Below are positions 42,402 through 51,339 of a DNA stretch of 64,000 nucleotides, piece by piece. The notes under the pieces were generated by a model that searched no databases, had not been told where the DNA came from, and saw only the letters and a list, made by a program, of their open reading frames with translations. The position numbers were made by a program, and so were the translations under genes. The stretch's first letter is position 1, and each line of letters starts with the position of its first letter. Origin of the DNA: Pseudomonas fluorescens (GTDB taxonomy: Bacteria > Pseudomonadota > Gammaproteobacteria > Pseudomonadales > Pseudomonadaceae); contig NZ_CABVIY010000001.1 of NCBI RefSeq assembly GCF_902498195.1, forward strand, positions 744,001-808,000, read 5' to 3'.

Positions 42402-43298
42402 CTAGCGTGCGAATTTTTTCGCCCCGGCCACGCAGGCAATCACCGCCACGGTCACCCCGAGCATGCCGATACTCACGTGTTCATGGAGCAAGGTCGCCGC
42501 CAGCGCCAGGCCGAAAAACGGTTGCAGCAGTTGCAGTTGCCCGACCGCGGCGATGCCGCCCTGGGCCAGCCCGCGATACCAGAACACAAAACCGATCAGC
42601 ATGCTGAACAGCGACACGTAAGCCAGGCTGAACCAGGCCGGCGTGCTGATGCCGCTGAACGACGCCGGCATCCGCCACCCGGTCAGGGCTGCCATGACCG
42701 GCAACGCCAGCACCAATGCCCAGCAGATCACCTGCCAGCCGCCGAGCGTGCGCGACAACTTCGCCCCTTCGGCATAGCCCAGGCCACAGGCCAGGATCGC
42801 CAGCAGCATCAGGATGTCGCCCTGGGGGGAGGCGGTCAGGCCCTGGGCCACGGCGAAACCGACCACCAGCAGACTGCCCAGTATCGAAAAAATCCAGAAC
42901 ACCGGACGCGGCCGTTCCCCGCCACGCAAGACCCCGAACACCGCGGTCGCCAGCGGCAACAAGCCGACGAACACAATAGAGTGCGCGGATGTCACGTACT
43001 GCAACGCCAGCGCAGTCAGCAACGGAAACCCGACCACCACGCCCAGGGCCACGATGGCCAGTGGCACCAGTTGCTGGCGTGCCGGACGTTTTTCCTTGAA
43101 CAACAGCAGCAGAGCCAGCGCGAGCATTGCCGCGATCGTCGCGCGGGCCACCGTCAGGAACACTGGATCGAATTCCAGCACCGCCACCCGGGTGGCGGGC
43201 AGCGAGCCGCTGAAAATCACCACGCCGATCAGGCCATTGATCCACCCGCTTGCGCTGTTTTCCAGTACCTGGTTTTGCATATTCGACGTCCGTTCCAT
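42402..43298 (-). CDS. EamA/DMT-family exporter
   Basis: About 298 residues from the ATG at 43298; an alternative ATG lies at 43280 and longer starts would run into the divergent promoter. Ten helices in two EamA repeats, opening GWINGLIGVVIFSGSLPATRVAV with EFDPVFLTVARATIAA. It is divergent from a MocR-type regulator, the usual arrangement for a regulated metabolite exporter. Substrate unknown. Confidence 0.84.
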   Translation of the reverse strand: MERTSNMQNQVLENSASGWINGLIGVVIFSGSLPATRVAVLEFDPVFLTVARATIAAMLALALLLLFKEKRPARQQLVPLAIVALGVVVGFPLLTALALQYVTSAHSIVFVGLLPLATAVFGVLRGGERPRPVFWIFSILGSLLVVGFAVAQGLTASPQGDILMLLAILACGLGYAEGAKLSRTLGGWQVICWALVLALPVMAALTGWRMPASFSGISTPAWFSLAYVSLFSMLIGFVFWYRGLAQGGIAAVGQLQLLQPFFGLALAATLLHEHVSIGMLGVTVAVIACVAGAKKFAR

Positions 43299-43386
43299 GT
43301 CACTCACGCTCATTGTCAGGTTGCATGAAGTCATCCTATGGCTGAGTATCGATACAATCAAAAAATTGTCATGGATACATCTCGAC

Positions 43387-44718
43387 ATGCCGCGCTCCCG
43401 CTACAAATCACTGGTGGATGCCTTTGCCGCCGACATTCGCTCAGGGCATTTGCCGCCCGGCACACGCCTGCCGACGCACCGACAACTGGCCACCGAGCAC
43501 GGCCTGGCGCTGGTCACCGCGAGCCGGGTGTATGCCGAGCTTGAGGCCATGGGCCTGATCAGCGGCGAAACCGGGCGCGGGACCTTTGTGCGGGAAACAG
43601 CGTTGCCGCCGGGGCAGGGCATTTCCCAGTCCGTGGTGGCGGCAGGGATGATTGACCTCAACTTCAACTACCCGTCGTTGCCCGGCCAGGCGGATCTATT
43701 GCGCACGGCCTTGCGCCAGTTGGCGTTGTCTGGCGACCTCGAAGCCTTGCTGCGCTATCAGCCCCACGCGGGGCGCATGCATGAGCGGGCCTCGGTGGCG
43801 CGTCACCTGATGGAGCGCGGGCTGAACGTGCCGCCCGAACAGGTATTGATCGTCAGCGGCGCCCAGCATGGCCTGGCGGTGGTGATGATGACGCTGCTCA
43901 AGCCCGGTGATGTCATCGCGGCCGATGCCCTGACCTATCCGGGGTTCAAGACCCTGGCCGAAACCCTGCACCTGGAAGTCCTGGCCATTCCGGTCACCGA
44001 CACGGGGCCCGACCTGTCGGCCCTGGAAAAACTCTGCCGGCATCGACCGGTTCGGGCGGTCTACTCGATGCCGACTATGCATAACCCGCTGGGCTGGGTG
44101 ATGGACGCCGACCAGCGCGAGCGCCTGGTGGCGATCGCACGCCAGCATGACCTGATGATCATCGAGGACGCCGCCTACGCGTTTCTCGCCGGGGACGTCC
44201 CTTCACCCCTGGCTCATAGGGCGCCGGAAAGAACGGTCTACGTGTCCGGCTTATCGAAGAATGTCGCCACGGGATTGCGCGTCGGTTTTGTCGCCGCGCC
44301 CGTGCAGTGGATCGCGGGCTTCGAGCGCACCATCATGGCCACCACCTGGAACACCCCCGGGGTAATGACCGCCATCGCCACGGCCTGGATCGACGACGGC
44401 ACCGTCACCCGGCTGGAGGCGCAAAAGCGTGCCGACGCACAGGCCCGGCAAGCCTTGGCGCGCGAGGTGCTGGCGGGGCTCAGGACCATCAGCCACCCGT
44501 CCTCGTATTTCATCTGGCTGCCACTGGCCGACGACGCCCGGGCCGACCAGATCGCCATGGCGTTGATGCGCGAACAGGTGTCGGTGTCGCCCGCCGAGCC
44601 CTTCGCCGTTACGCCCCATGTGCCGCATGCCATTCGCCTGGCGCTGGGTTCGGTGGACATGGACTCGTTGCGCCAGGCGTTGGTGAAAGTGAAGCGGGTG
44701 GTGGGCTTTTACTCATAG
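43387..44718 (+). CDS. MocR-family regulator (GntR helix-turn-helix with aminotransferase-like domain)
   Basis: 443 residues. An N-terminal GntR winged helix (1-70: LPPGTRLPTHRQLATEHGLALVTA) is fused to a fold-type I PLP domain (about 85-440) with VLIVSGAQHGL, SMPTMHNPLGWVM and the PLP Lys in VSGLSKNVATGLRVGF. MocR proteins bind PLP and an amino compound and act as regulators rather than enzymes. It is divergent from the EamA exporter (gap under 90 bp), its likely target. MPRSRY is the only in-frame ATG before the domain; the ribosome site is weak. Confidence 0.88.
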   Translation: MPRSRYKSLVDAFAADIRSGHLPPGTRLPTHRQLATEHGLALVTASRVYAELEAMGLISGETGRGTFVRETALPPGQGISQSVVAAGMIDLNFNYPSLPGQADLLRTALRQLALSGDLEALLRYQPHAGRMHERASVARHLMERGLNVPPEQVLIVSGAQHGLAVVMMTLLKPGDVIAADALTYPGFKTLAETLHLEVLAIPVTDTGPDLSALEKLCRHRPVRAVYSMPTMHNPLGWVMDADQRERLVAIARQHDLMIIEDAAYAFLAGDVPSPLAHRAPERTVYVSGLSKNVATGLRVGFVAAPVQWIAGFERTIMATTWNTPGVMTAIATAWIDDGTVTRLEAQKRADAQARQALAREVLAGLRTISHPSSYFIWLPLADDARADQIAMALMREQVSVSPAEPFAVTPHVPHAIRLALGSVDMDSLRQALVKVKRVVGFYS

Positions 44719-44806
44719 CGATCACGCAGGGCAGTTTTGTTCAATACGGACACCCGTCGGCGCTCTACCTTGAGGCCTGGTTCAACTGACAGGAAGAAGG
44801 TGTGCG

Positions 44807-45394
44807 ATGAGTCTGATGATGTCCATGGCGGCGTTTGCGCTGGCTGCTTCGATAACGCCGGGGCCGGTGAACATTGTGGCGTTGAGTGCCGGGGCGCGTT
44901 TCGGTTTTCGCGCCAGCCAGCGGCATGTGGCCGGGGCGACCCTGGGGTTCGTGTTGCTGCTGGTGCTGATGGGGCTGGGGCTGCATGAGCTGTTGCAAAT
45001 GTGGCCGGCCATGACCCGGGTGGTGCAGTGGGCCGGTGTGGCGTTCCTGCTGTACATGGCGTTCAGGCTGGCCGCCGACAACGGGCAGCTCGAGGCGAAG
45101 GACGCGGGCCGCGCGCCGTCGATGCTGTACGGCGCGGTCATGCAGTGGCTCAACCCGAAGGCCTGGCTGGCCTGCGTGGCCGGGATGGGGGCGTTTGTCG
45201 CCGATGGCGAGGCGCGGCTGGTGTGGCAGTTCGCGGCGGTGTACCTGGTGATCTGCTACGTATCGGTCGGTTGCTGGGCCTACGCCGGGACGTTTTTACG
45301 CGGTTACTTGAACAACCCGGCGGGGATGCGCTGGTTCAACCGGGTGATGGCGTTGATGCTGGCGGTGAGTGCGGTGTACCTGATCCTGCCGTGA
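44807..45394 (+). CDS. LysE-family translocator
   Basis: 195 residues, about six helices, opening FALAASITPGPVNIVALSAGARFGF, with MQWLNPKAWLACVAGMGAF in the middle, the LysE/RhtB pattern. A probable amino-acid or small metabolite exporter. Convergent with the AraC gene, eight bases apart at the stops; the AraC protein is a possible regulator, as this pairing is common. Confidence 0.86.
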   Translation: MSLMMSMAAFALAASITPGPVNIVALSAGARFGFRASQRHVAGATLGFVLLLVLMGLGLHELLQMWPAMTRVVQWAGVAFLLYMAFRLAADNGQLEAKDAGRAPSMLYGAVMQWLNPKAWLACVAGMGAFVADGEARLVWQFAAVYLVICYVSVGCWAYAGTFLRGYLNNPAGMRWFNRVMALMLAVSAVYLILP

Positions 45395-45402
45395 TCACCT
45401 GG

Positions 45403-46236
45403 TCAGCCGCGATACTGCCCCGGCGTCGCCGCCAGGTGCAGCTTGAACGCCCGCTGGAAATGCGCCTGGTCGGCAAATCCGGCTTCCAGCGCGACGTCGG
45501 CGATCAGTTTGCCGTGGCGCAGCTGGTCCCGGGCGAACTGGATGCGCTGGTTGACCAGGAAGGCGTGGGGCGTCATGCCGTAATGCTGCTTGAAGGCGCG
45601 GATCAGGTAGGACGGCGACAACTGCGCGGCTTCGCAAATGTCTTCGAGCTTGAGCATTCGGGTGCAGTGGTCGCGGATGAAGTCGGCGGCGCGCTCCAGC
45701 TTGAAGTTGGGCTCGCGCAGCGGTTGATCGACCGGGTTCAGCCGCAGCTGCACCTCGGTGAAAAACTCCACCGTCGCGCTGTGCTTGCCCAGGACATCCT
45801 GATGCGGATCGACCAGGATTTCATACAACCTTTTCAAGCCCTCGAACAGCCCGGAGTCCGGTGTGTGGGTGACGGCGAAGCGGCGAAACGCCAGGTCGTC
45901 GCTGAACCCGAGCTGATGCTGCAAGTCGCTGAGCCACGCGGTATCGACATACAGCATCAGGTATGACCAGGGTTGATCGTCAATCGGATTGCAGGCGTGG
46001 ACATCGCCGGGGTTCATCAGCACCACGGTGCCGGTGCTGACTTCCCACTGCGACTGCTCGTGGACGTAGGTACTGCGCCCGGCGGTGATCGCACCGATGG
46101 AGAAGTGCGCGTGGGCATGCCGGGTGTAACAGACCTCGCGCCCGTCGGCGATGGCGCGTGCCTCGATGAAGGGCAGGGCGTCATCGCGCCAGAAGCGCGG
46201 GGCCTTGTCGGTGTCCTTCGGCTTGGAAGGCTTCAT
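45403..46236 (-). CDS. AraC-family transcriptional regulator
   Basis: 277 residues. An N-terminal cupin-like sensor (about 20-150; RHAHAHFSIGAITAG, VLMNPGDVHACNP) is followed by two C-terminal AraC helix-turn-helix motifs (about 175-275; ICEAAQLSPSYLIRAFKQHYGMTP and DVALEAGFADQAHFQRAFK). The type is that found with LysE exporters. Effector unknown. Confidence 0.88.
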   Translation of the reverse strand: MKPSKPKDTDKAPRFWRDDALPFIEARAIADGREVCYTRHAHAHFSIGAITAGRSTYVHEQSQWEVSTGTVVLMNPGDVHACNPIDDQPWSYLMLYVDTAWLSDLQHQLGFSDDLAFRRFAVTHTPDSGLFEGLKRLYEILVDPHQDVLGKHSATVEFFTEVQLRLNPVDQPLREPNFKLERAADFIRDHCTRMLKLEDICEAAQLSPSYLIRAFKQHYGMTPHAFLVNQRIQFARDQLRHGKLIADVALEAGFADQAHFQRAFKLHLAATPGQYRG

Positions 46237-46269
46237 GGTCAGTCCTCGGCAGGTCAGCCTCGGAGTGTA

Positions 46270-46773
46270 TTAGCTCTCGCCGTCAAAGGCTCGTTGCAGT
46301 TCGGCGATATTGAGTTTTTTCATCTGCATCATCGCCGCCATAGCGCGCTGGGATTTGTGCGTGTCGGGGTCCTTGAGCATCTCCATCATCGCCACCGGCA
46401 CGATCTGCCACGACACGCCGAACTTGTCCTTGAGCCAGCCACACTGCTGCGCTTCCAACGGCCCGCCGGCGGACAGCCGCCCCCAGAAGTGGTCGACTTC
46501 TTCCTGGGTCTGGCAATTGACCTGAAACGAAATCGCTTCATTGAAGGTGAAGTTCGGGCCGCCGTTCAGGCCGGTGAAACTCTGCCCGTCGAGTTCGAAG
46601 CTGACCGTCAGCACCGAGCCTTCCGCGTGGCCGTGGATCTCCTGGCCAGCCTTGCCATAGTGGGTGATGGCGGTGATTTTGGCGTGATCGAAGATCGCGC
46701 AGTAGAACTTCGCGGCCTCTTCGGCCTGACCGTCGAACCACAGGCAGGGTGTGAGTTTTTGAACGTGTAGCAT
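46270..46773 (-). CDS. PhnB-like VOC-superfamily protein
   Basis: 167 residues. A glyoxalase/bleomycin-resistance fold of the PhnB type: LTPCLWFDGQAEEAAKFYCAIF, FNEAISFQVNCQTQEEVDHFW and DKFGVSWQIVPVAMMEML. Function of the family is undefined; often annotated as 3-demethylubiquinone-9 3-methyltransferase-like, which is not an experimental assignment. Follows the AraC gene's start with a 33-bp gap; both are leftward. Confidence 0.87.
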   Translation of the reverse strand: MLHVQKLTPCLWFDGQAEEAAKFYCAIFDHAKITAITHYGKAGQEIHGHAEGSVLTVSFELDGQSFTGLNGGPNFTFNEAISFQVNCQTQEEVDHFWGRLSAGGPLEAQQCGWLKDKFGVSWQIVPVAMMEMLKDPDTHKSQRAMAAMMQMKKLNIAELQRAFDGES

Positions 46774-46876
46774 GGCGGGTCTCCCTGGCAGGTTTTTGCA
46801 ATGCTGGACTATCAGCGTAGACAGCCTGCGCTCGCCCGGTTGTGCCGTAGATCGCCAAAGCGCTCTTTGCTCTTTT

Positions 46877-46975
46877 TGTGGGCGCGAGACTGCTCGCGAA
46901 AAACCTGAGGCCAGCGAGGTGATTCAGGTGCCCCGCGTCATCGTTGGCCGCCATCGCGAGCAGCCTCGCTCCTAC
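46877..46975. repeat. REP pair upstream of the ppyR promoter
   Basis: TGTGGGCGCGAGACTGCTCG arm at 46877 and inverted GAGCAGCCTCGCTCCTACA ending at 46975, more diverged than the other pairs. It ends 13 bases before the first NorR-like site. Confidence 0.8.
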
Positions 46976-46988
46976 AGGGTCTCGATTA

Positions 46989-47045
46989 GTCAGTATGACT
47001 GCTTAATAGGTCGTAATGACTATTTCGTTGAGGAGTCGTTTTGAC
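46989..47045. promoter_or_regulatory. Three NorR-like enhancer sites (GTCR-N3-TGAC)
   Basis: GTCA-GTA-TGAC at 46989-46999, GTCG-TAA-TGAC at 47010-47020 and GTCG-TTT-TGAC at 47035-47045. The NorR recognition core is GT-N7-AC, commonly GTCA-N3-TGAC, and norVW in E. coli is known to need three such sites. Spacings here are 21 and 25 bp, about two helical turns each. No norR or fhpR gene is in the window, so the activator would be encoded elsewhere. Confidence 0.7.
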
Positions 47046-47056
47046 ATCTGCCATCT

Positions 47057-47069
47057 CAAGTGCTTGATT
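47057..47069 (-). promoter_or_regulatory. IHF-binding site between enhancer and promoter
   Basis: On the minus strand, AATCAA-GCAC-TTG fits the IHF consensus WATCAA-N4-TTR at every fixed position. It lies between the three NorR-like sites and the -24/-12 element, where IHF bending usually brings enhancer-bound activator to the polymerase. Confidence 0.6.
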
Positions 47070-47086
47070 CATAGCGTGCAAATATC

Positions 47087-47102
47087 TGGCACGAGACCTG
47101 CT
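47087..47102 (+). promoter_or_regulatory. Sigma-54 (-24/-12) promoter of ppyR-nnrS
   Basis: TGGCAC-GAGAC-CTGCT matches the -24/-12 consensus apart from T to C at the first base of TTGCT and G to A-side variation after TGGCACG. Predicted start near 47114, 29 bases before the ppyR ATG. Confidence 0.75.
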
Positions 47103-47142
47103 ACATCCCTCGTACAACTGAACTGCTACAGGAGTACGGAAA

Positions 47143-47391
47143 ATGTTCCATTTCTTCAGCAATCCTCAGAATGTTCTGCAACTGTCCAGCCGTGTACTCG
47201 GCGTCGGCCTGGCGATGCTGCTGGCCGGTATCTACGGTGCTTACCTCTACGACGGTCATCTGTCGATCGTCGCCCTGGTGGCGCTGCACGCCATGACCAT
47301 TGTCGGGCCGACCCTGCTGAAAATCGGCTACGTCATGCGCCTGCTGTCCCAGCACCGGTTGAGCAAACCCTTGGCCGGGGCGCTGGCCTGA
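47143..47391 (+). CDS. ppyR: PpyR-like small membrane protein
   Basis: 82 residues with two membrane helices (LGVGLAMLLAGIYGAYLY and VALVALHAMTIVGPTLLKIG), a short loop and a basic C-terminus. Size, opening MFHFFSNPQNVLQLSSR and position directly before nnrS match P. aeruginosa PpyR (PA2663), named as a membrane regulator of the psl and pyoverdine loci. Its stop overlaps the nnrS start (TGATG), so the two are coupled. Expression is predicted to be nitric-oxide-responsive from the upstream sites. Confidence 0.75.
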   Translation: MFHFFSNPQNVLQLSSRVLGVGLAMLLAGIYGAYLYDGHLSIVALVALHAMTIVGPTLLKIGYVMRLLSQHRLSKPLAGALA

Positions 47392-48548
47392 TGCGCAAAC
47401 TGGCCGCTGCCCCCGTCTTCAGCCTGGGCTTTCGCCCGTTCTTTCTGGCGGGCGCCGCATTCGCCCTGCTGGCGGTGGCGATCTGGGCCTTGTGGCTGTA
47501 CGGCCGCTTGCCCGGCGCGCAACCGGTGGGCGGCATGCTCGCCTGGCATCGACACGAAATGCCGTTCGGCTTCGCGGTGGCGATCATCGCCGGGTTCCTG
47601 CTGACGGCGGTGCCAAACTGGACCGGTCGACCGGGGCTCAAGGGTTGGCCGCTGATCGGGCTGGTGCTGGTCTGGCTGCTGGCGCGACTGGCCTGGTTGA
47701 TGCCGGCGTCCCCGGGTTTTTTGCTGGTGCTGCAGATGCCTTTTCTGCCGCTGCTGGCCGGGGTGCTGGGTCGCGACCTGATCGCGGCCGGCAAGCGCGA
47801 TAATTACCCGATCCTGTTGATGGTCGCGCTGTTGGCCGGTTGTCAGGCCATGACGCTGTGGGGCCTGTGGACCGACGATGTCGGCCTGCAACGGCGTGGC
47901 GTACTGGCAGCGCTGTGGCTGGTGGGCGCCATGATGAGTGTGATCGGCGGGCGGGTGATTCCGTTCTTCATCCAGCGTGGTTTGAACCGTCCGGCGCAGC
48001 CTGCGGCCAGCCCATGGCCGACGCGGATTCTGATGGTGAGTGGTTTGCTGGCCGCGCTGACCTTCGCCCTGGGCCTGGATGATGTTCCCAGGCTGTGGCT
48101 GGCGGCGCTGTTTGTGCTGATGGGCACTTTGCAGCTGGTGCGGTTGTGGCGCTGGCATGACCGGGGCCTGTGGCGCGTGCCGTTGTTGTGGTCGCTGTAC
48201 CTGTCCTACGTCTGGCTGGTGGTGGCGGTTTTTGCCATGGCCATGTGGCATGCGGGCTGGATGCCGCAACAAAGCCTGGCCACCCATTCGCTGGCGGTGG
48301 GCGGTGTGGGTGGGTTGATCCTGGCGATGATTGCGCGGGTCAGCCTGGGGCATACCGGACGGGCGTTGCAGCCTTCGAAAGCGATTGTCGCCGGTTTTGC
48401 CCTGGTGCTGCTGGCAGGGCTGTCGCGGGTGTTGCTGGTGCCGTTTTCCGGGCTTGGGCTGGCGCTGTCGGCGCTGCTCTGGTGTTGTGCGTTCGGGCTG
48501 TTTCTCCTGCGCTACAGCGATATTTTGTTGAAACCGAGGGCCTTGTAG
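47391..48548 (+). CDS. nnrS: NnrS family haem-copper membrane protein
   Basis: 385 residues, about twelve membrane helices. NnrS signatures: FSLGFRPFFLAGAAFALLAV at the start, AWHRHEMPFGFAVAIIAGFLLTAVPNWTG, GGRVIPFFIQRGL and THSLAVGGVGGLILAMIARVSLGHTGR; the conserved His residues in these blocks bind haem and copper. NnrS relieves nitrosative stress by limiting iron-nitrosyl formation. The ATG at 47391 overlaps the ppyR stop. Confidence 0.93.
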   Translation: MRKLAAAPVFSLGFRPFFLAGAAFALLAVAIWALWLYGRLPGAQPVGGMLAWHRHEMPFGFAVAIIAGFLLTAVPNWTGRPGLKGWPLIGLVLVWLLARLAWLMPASPGFLLVLQMPFLPLLAGVLGRDLIAAGKRDNYPILLMVALLAGCQAMTLWGLWTDDVGLQRRGVLAALWLVGAMMSVIGGRVIPFFIQRGLNRPAQPAASPWPTRILMVSGLLAALTFALGLDDVPRLWLAALFVLMGTLQLVRLWRWHDRGLWRVPLLWSLYLSYVWLVVAVFAMAMWHAGWMPQQSLATHSLAVGGVGGLILAMIARVSLGHTGRALQPSKAIVAGFALVLLAGLSRVLLVPFSGLGLALSALLWCCAFGLFLLRYSDILLKPRAL

Positions 48549-48708
48549 ACGCGAGCGAGTTCGCGCCTGGCGGTGACCGGTGGTCGATACGCCTCGGCCT
48601 GCGGGGCAAATTGGACTTAGCTGTAGGGATAACCCGAGGCGCGCGTAGGTGTGTTGTGGCCACAGCGACGCCCCCCTTCAGAACACCGTGAGTCTGAGGA
48701 CCGCCGCA

Positions 48709-49164
48709 ATGCTGACCCTCAATATCAATGGCAAGGACCAGGAACTGGATGTCCCCGCGGACATGCCGCTGCTCTGGGTCCTGCGCGATGTCGCGCACCT
48801 GACCGGCACCAAATTCGGCTGCGGCATGGCCCAATGCGGCGCTTGCACCGTTCACATCGACGGCACGCCGCTACGCGCTTGCATCACGCCCGTCACCGCC
48901 GTGGCCCATGGCCAGAAAATCCTCACCATCGAAGGCCTGTCGCTGGACGGTTCACACCCGGTCCAGCAAGCCTGGGCCGAACTCGATGTGGTCCAGTGCG
49001 GTTACTGCCAGTCCGGGCAGATCATGTCGGCGGCGGCCTTGCTGGCGAAGATCCCGCAGCCGACCGACAGCGATATCGATCAGGCGTTGTCCGGCAATAT
49101 CTGCCGTTGCGGCACCTACCCAAGAATCCGTGCGGCGGTCAAACGCGCCGCGCAATTGGGTTGA
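48709..49164 (+). CDS. iorA: Isoquinoline 1-oxidoreductase-like small subunit (two 2Fe-2S)
   Basis: 151 residues from the ATG at 48709 (GAGGA upstream). A plant-ferredoxin domain with [16 protein letters not shown] and RACITP, then a helical [2Fe-2S] domain with [11 protein letters not shown] and [10 protein letters not shown]. This is the electron-transfer subunit of the xanthine-oxidase-type IorAB group, whose members oxidise N-heterocycles or aldehydes. It has no signal peptide and is probably exported with IorB. Stop/start overlap TGATG with iorB. Confidence 0.92.
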   Translation: MLTLNINGKDQELDVPADMPLLWVLRDVAHLTGTKFGCGMAQCGACTVHIDGTPLRACITPVTAVAHGQKILTIEGLSLDGSHPVQQAWAELDVVQCGYCQSGQIMSAAALLAKIPQPTDSDIDQALSGNICRCGTYPRIRAAVKRAAQLG

Positions 49165-51338
49165 TGGCCATGAATAGCCTCAATCCGCTTTCTCGACGGG
49201 GGTTTCTCAAGGCCGGTGCCGTGCTCGGCGGCGGGCTGGTGGTGGCGTTCGTCATCCCCGGAGCCCATCGTTTTGCCGTGGGCGCCGAGAACCAGGGCAA
49301 CGTGTTCGCCCCCAATGCCTTCCTGCGTATTGGCAATGACAACAGTGTGACCGTGTTGCTCGGCCATTCGGAAATGGGCCAGGGCATCTGGACCGGCCTG
49401 ACCATGCTGATTGCCGAAGAACTGGACGCCGACTGGTCGACAATCCGCGTCGAACATTCCCCGGCCTCGGCCAAGGATTACGGTCTGGCGGGGTTTGGCG
49501 GCATGCAGATTACCGGCGGTTCGACCTCGACCTGGATGGAGTTCGACCGCTATCGCCAGGCCGGTGCGGCGGCGCGGTTGATGTTGATCGAGGCGGCCGC
49601 CAAGCGTTTCAACGTCGCGCCTTCGACGATTCGCACCGAATCGGGTGTGGTGATGGCCGGCGACCAGCGGGCCACTTACGGCGAACTGGCCGACGACGCC
49701 GGCAAGCTGCCGGTGCCGGACCCGGCGTCGATCAAACTCAAGGATGCCAAGGACTGGACAATCATCGGCCGGCCTACCAAGCGCCTGGATACGCCGGAGA
49801 AAATCACCGGTCGCGCGAAGTTCGGCATGGACGTGCAGTTCGATGGCCTGATGACCGCGATGGTCGCCCGCTCGCCGGTGTTCGGCGGCAGCGTCAAATC
49901 CTTCGAAGGCGCCGGGGCCCTGGCAATCCCGGGCGTGCACAAAGTGGTGCAGGTGCCGACCGGCGTGGCGGTGATCGCCGATCACTATTGGGCGGCGAAA
50001 CTGGGGCGCGATGCGCTGCACGTGGAATGGGACCCGGGGCCGAACGCCGGGCTCGACAGTCACAAACTGCTGGAAAGCTTTCGCAAACTCGCCGCCACCC
50101 CCGGCCTCCCGGCCAGCCAGGCCGGCGATACCAAGGCGGCGCTGGGCAAAGCGGCCAAGACCCTCGACGTCGAGTACAGCGTGCCGTACCTGGCCCACGC
50201 GCCGATGGAGCCGCTCAATTGCACGGTGAAGATCACCCAGGATAAATGCGAGATCTGGACCGGTACGCAGTTCCAGACCCTGGACCAGATGATCGCCGGC
50301 AAAATCACCGGGCTCAAACCTGAGCAGGTCGAGATCCACACCGAGTTCCTCGGCGGCGGCTTTGGCCGGCGGGCCAACCCGACCTCGGACTTTGTCGCCG
50401 AAGCGGTGCAGGTCGCCAAAGCCGCGGGCGGGCCGGTGAAAACCGTGTGGGCGCGGGAAGATGACATCCGTGGCGGTTATTACCGCTCGGCGTTCCTGCA
50501 TCAGGCGCGGGTGGGGCTGGGGGCCGATGGCCTGCCGATGGCGTGGAAGCATGTGCTGGTCGGGCAGTCGATCATGGCCGACACCTCGCTCGAAGCCTCC
50601 ATGGTCAAGAACGGCATCGACAAGACCTCCGTGGAAGGCGTGGCGGACAGTCCCTACCTTGAAGGGCTGGCCAACCACCAGGTTGAACTGCATTCGCCGA
50701 AGACCGGTATCAGCGTGCTGTGGTTGCGTTCGGTGGGGCATACCCACACCGCCTTCGTCATGGAATCGCTGATCGATGAACTCGCCACGGCGGCCGGCAA
50801 GGACCCGGTGGAATACCGGCGGACCCTGCTCAAGGACCATCCGCGGCATCTGGGCGTGTTGAACCTGGCCGTGGAGAAGGCCAACTGGAAAGCGCCGCTG
50901 CCGGACGGCCATGCCTTGGGTGTGGCGGTGCACGAGTCTTTCGGCAGTTACGTGGCGCAGGTGGCCGAGGTGTCCCAGGACAACCTGGCGATTCGCGTGC
51001 ATCGGGTGGTGTGTGCGGTGGACTGCGGGATTGCGGTGAACCCCAAGAGTATTGAGGCGCAAATGGAGTCGTGCATCGCCTTCGGCCTGGGTTTCACCTT
51101 GCACAGCAAACTGACGATCAAGGACGGACAGGTGGTGCAGTCCAACTACCACGATTACCAGGTGCTGCGGCTCAACGAGATGCCGGTGGTCGAAGTGCAT
51201 ATCCTGCCCAGCAGCGAAAAGCCCGGCGGCATCGGCGAGGCCGGCGTGCCGCCCACGGCGCCGGCCGTGGCCAACGCGGTGTTCGCCTTGACCGGGCAAC
51301 GCCTGCGCGAGCTGCCGTTGCAGCTCTCGGGGGTGTGA
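49164..51338 (+). CDS. iorB: Isoquinoline 1-oxidoreductase-like molybdopterin subunit
   Basis: 724 residues. Twin-arginine signal SRRGFLKAGAVLGGGLVVAF, then two molybdopterin-binding halves with GHSEMGQGIWTGLTMLIAEELD, GGMQITGGSTSTW, APMEPLNCTV, EFLGGGFGRRANPTSDFV and near the end GGIGEAGVPPTAPAVANAVF (the catalytic Glu region). It hydroxylates a heterocycle or aldehyde in the periplasm; the substrate cannot be read. The gene overlaps iorA and is followed one base later by its cytochrome. Confidence 0.92.
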   Translation: MAMNSLNPLSRRGFLKAGAVLGGGLVVAFVIPGAHRFAVGAENQGNVFAPNAFLRIGNDNSVTVLLGHSEMGQGIWTGLTMLIAEELDADWSTIRVEHSPASAKDYGLAGFGGMQITGGSTSTWMEFDRYRQAGAAARLMLIEAAAKRFNVAPSTIRTESGVVMAGDQRATYGELADDAGKLPVPDPASIKLKDAKDWTIIGRPTKRLDTPEKITGRAKFGMDVQFDGLMTAMVARSPVFGGSVKSFEGAGALAIPGVHKVVQVPTGVAVIADHYWAAKLGRDALHVEWDPGPNAGLDSHKLLESFRKLAATPGLPASQAGDTKAALGKAAKTLDVEYSVPYLAHAPMEPLNCTVKITQDKCEIWTGTQFQTLDQMIAGKITGLKPEQVEIHTEFLGGGFGRRANPTSDFVAEAVQVAKAAGGPVKTVWAREDDIRGGYYRSAFLHQARVGLGADGLPMAWKHVLVGQSIMADTSLEASMVKNGIDKTSVEGVADSPYLEGLANHQVELHSPKTGISVLWLRSVGHTHTAFVMESLIDELATAAGKDPVEYRRTLLKDHPRHLGVLNLAVEKANWKAPLPDGHALGVAVHESFGSYVAQVAEVSQDNLAIRVHRVVCAVDCGIAVNPKSIEAQMESCIAFGLGFTLHSKLTIKDGQVVQSNYHDYQVLRLNEMPVVEVHILPSSEKPGGIGEAGVPPTAPAVANAVFALTGQRLRELPLQLSGV

Positions 51339-51339
51339 G

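Noticed and set aside
46976-47142. An ANR/FNR box (TTGAT-N4-ATCAA) upstream of ppyR
   Set aside because: TTGAT at 47064 has no matching ATCAA at the right spacing; the region fits NorR, IHF and sigma-54 elements instead.
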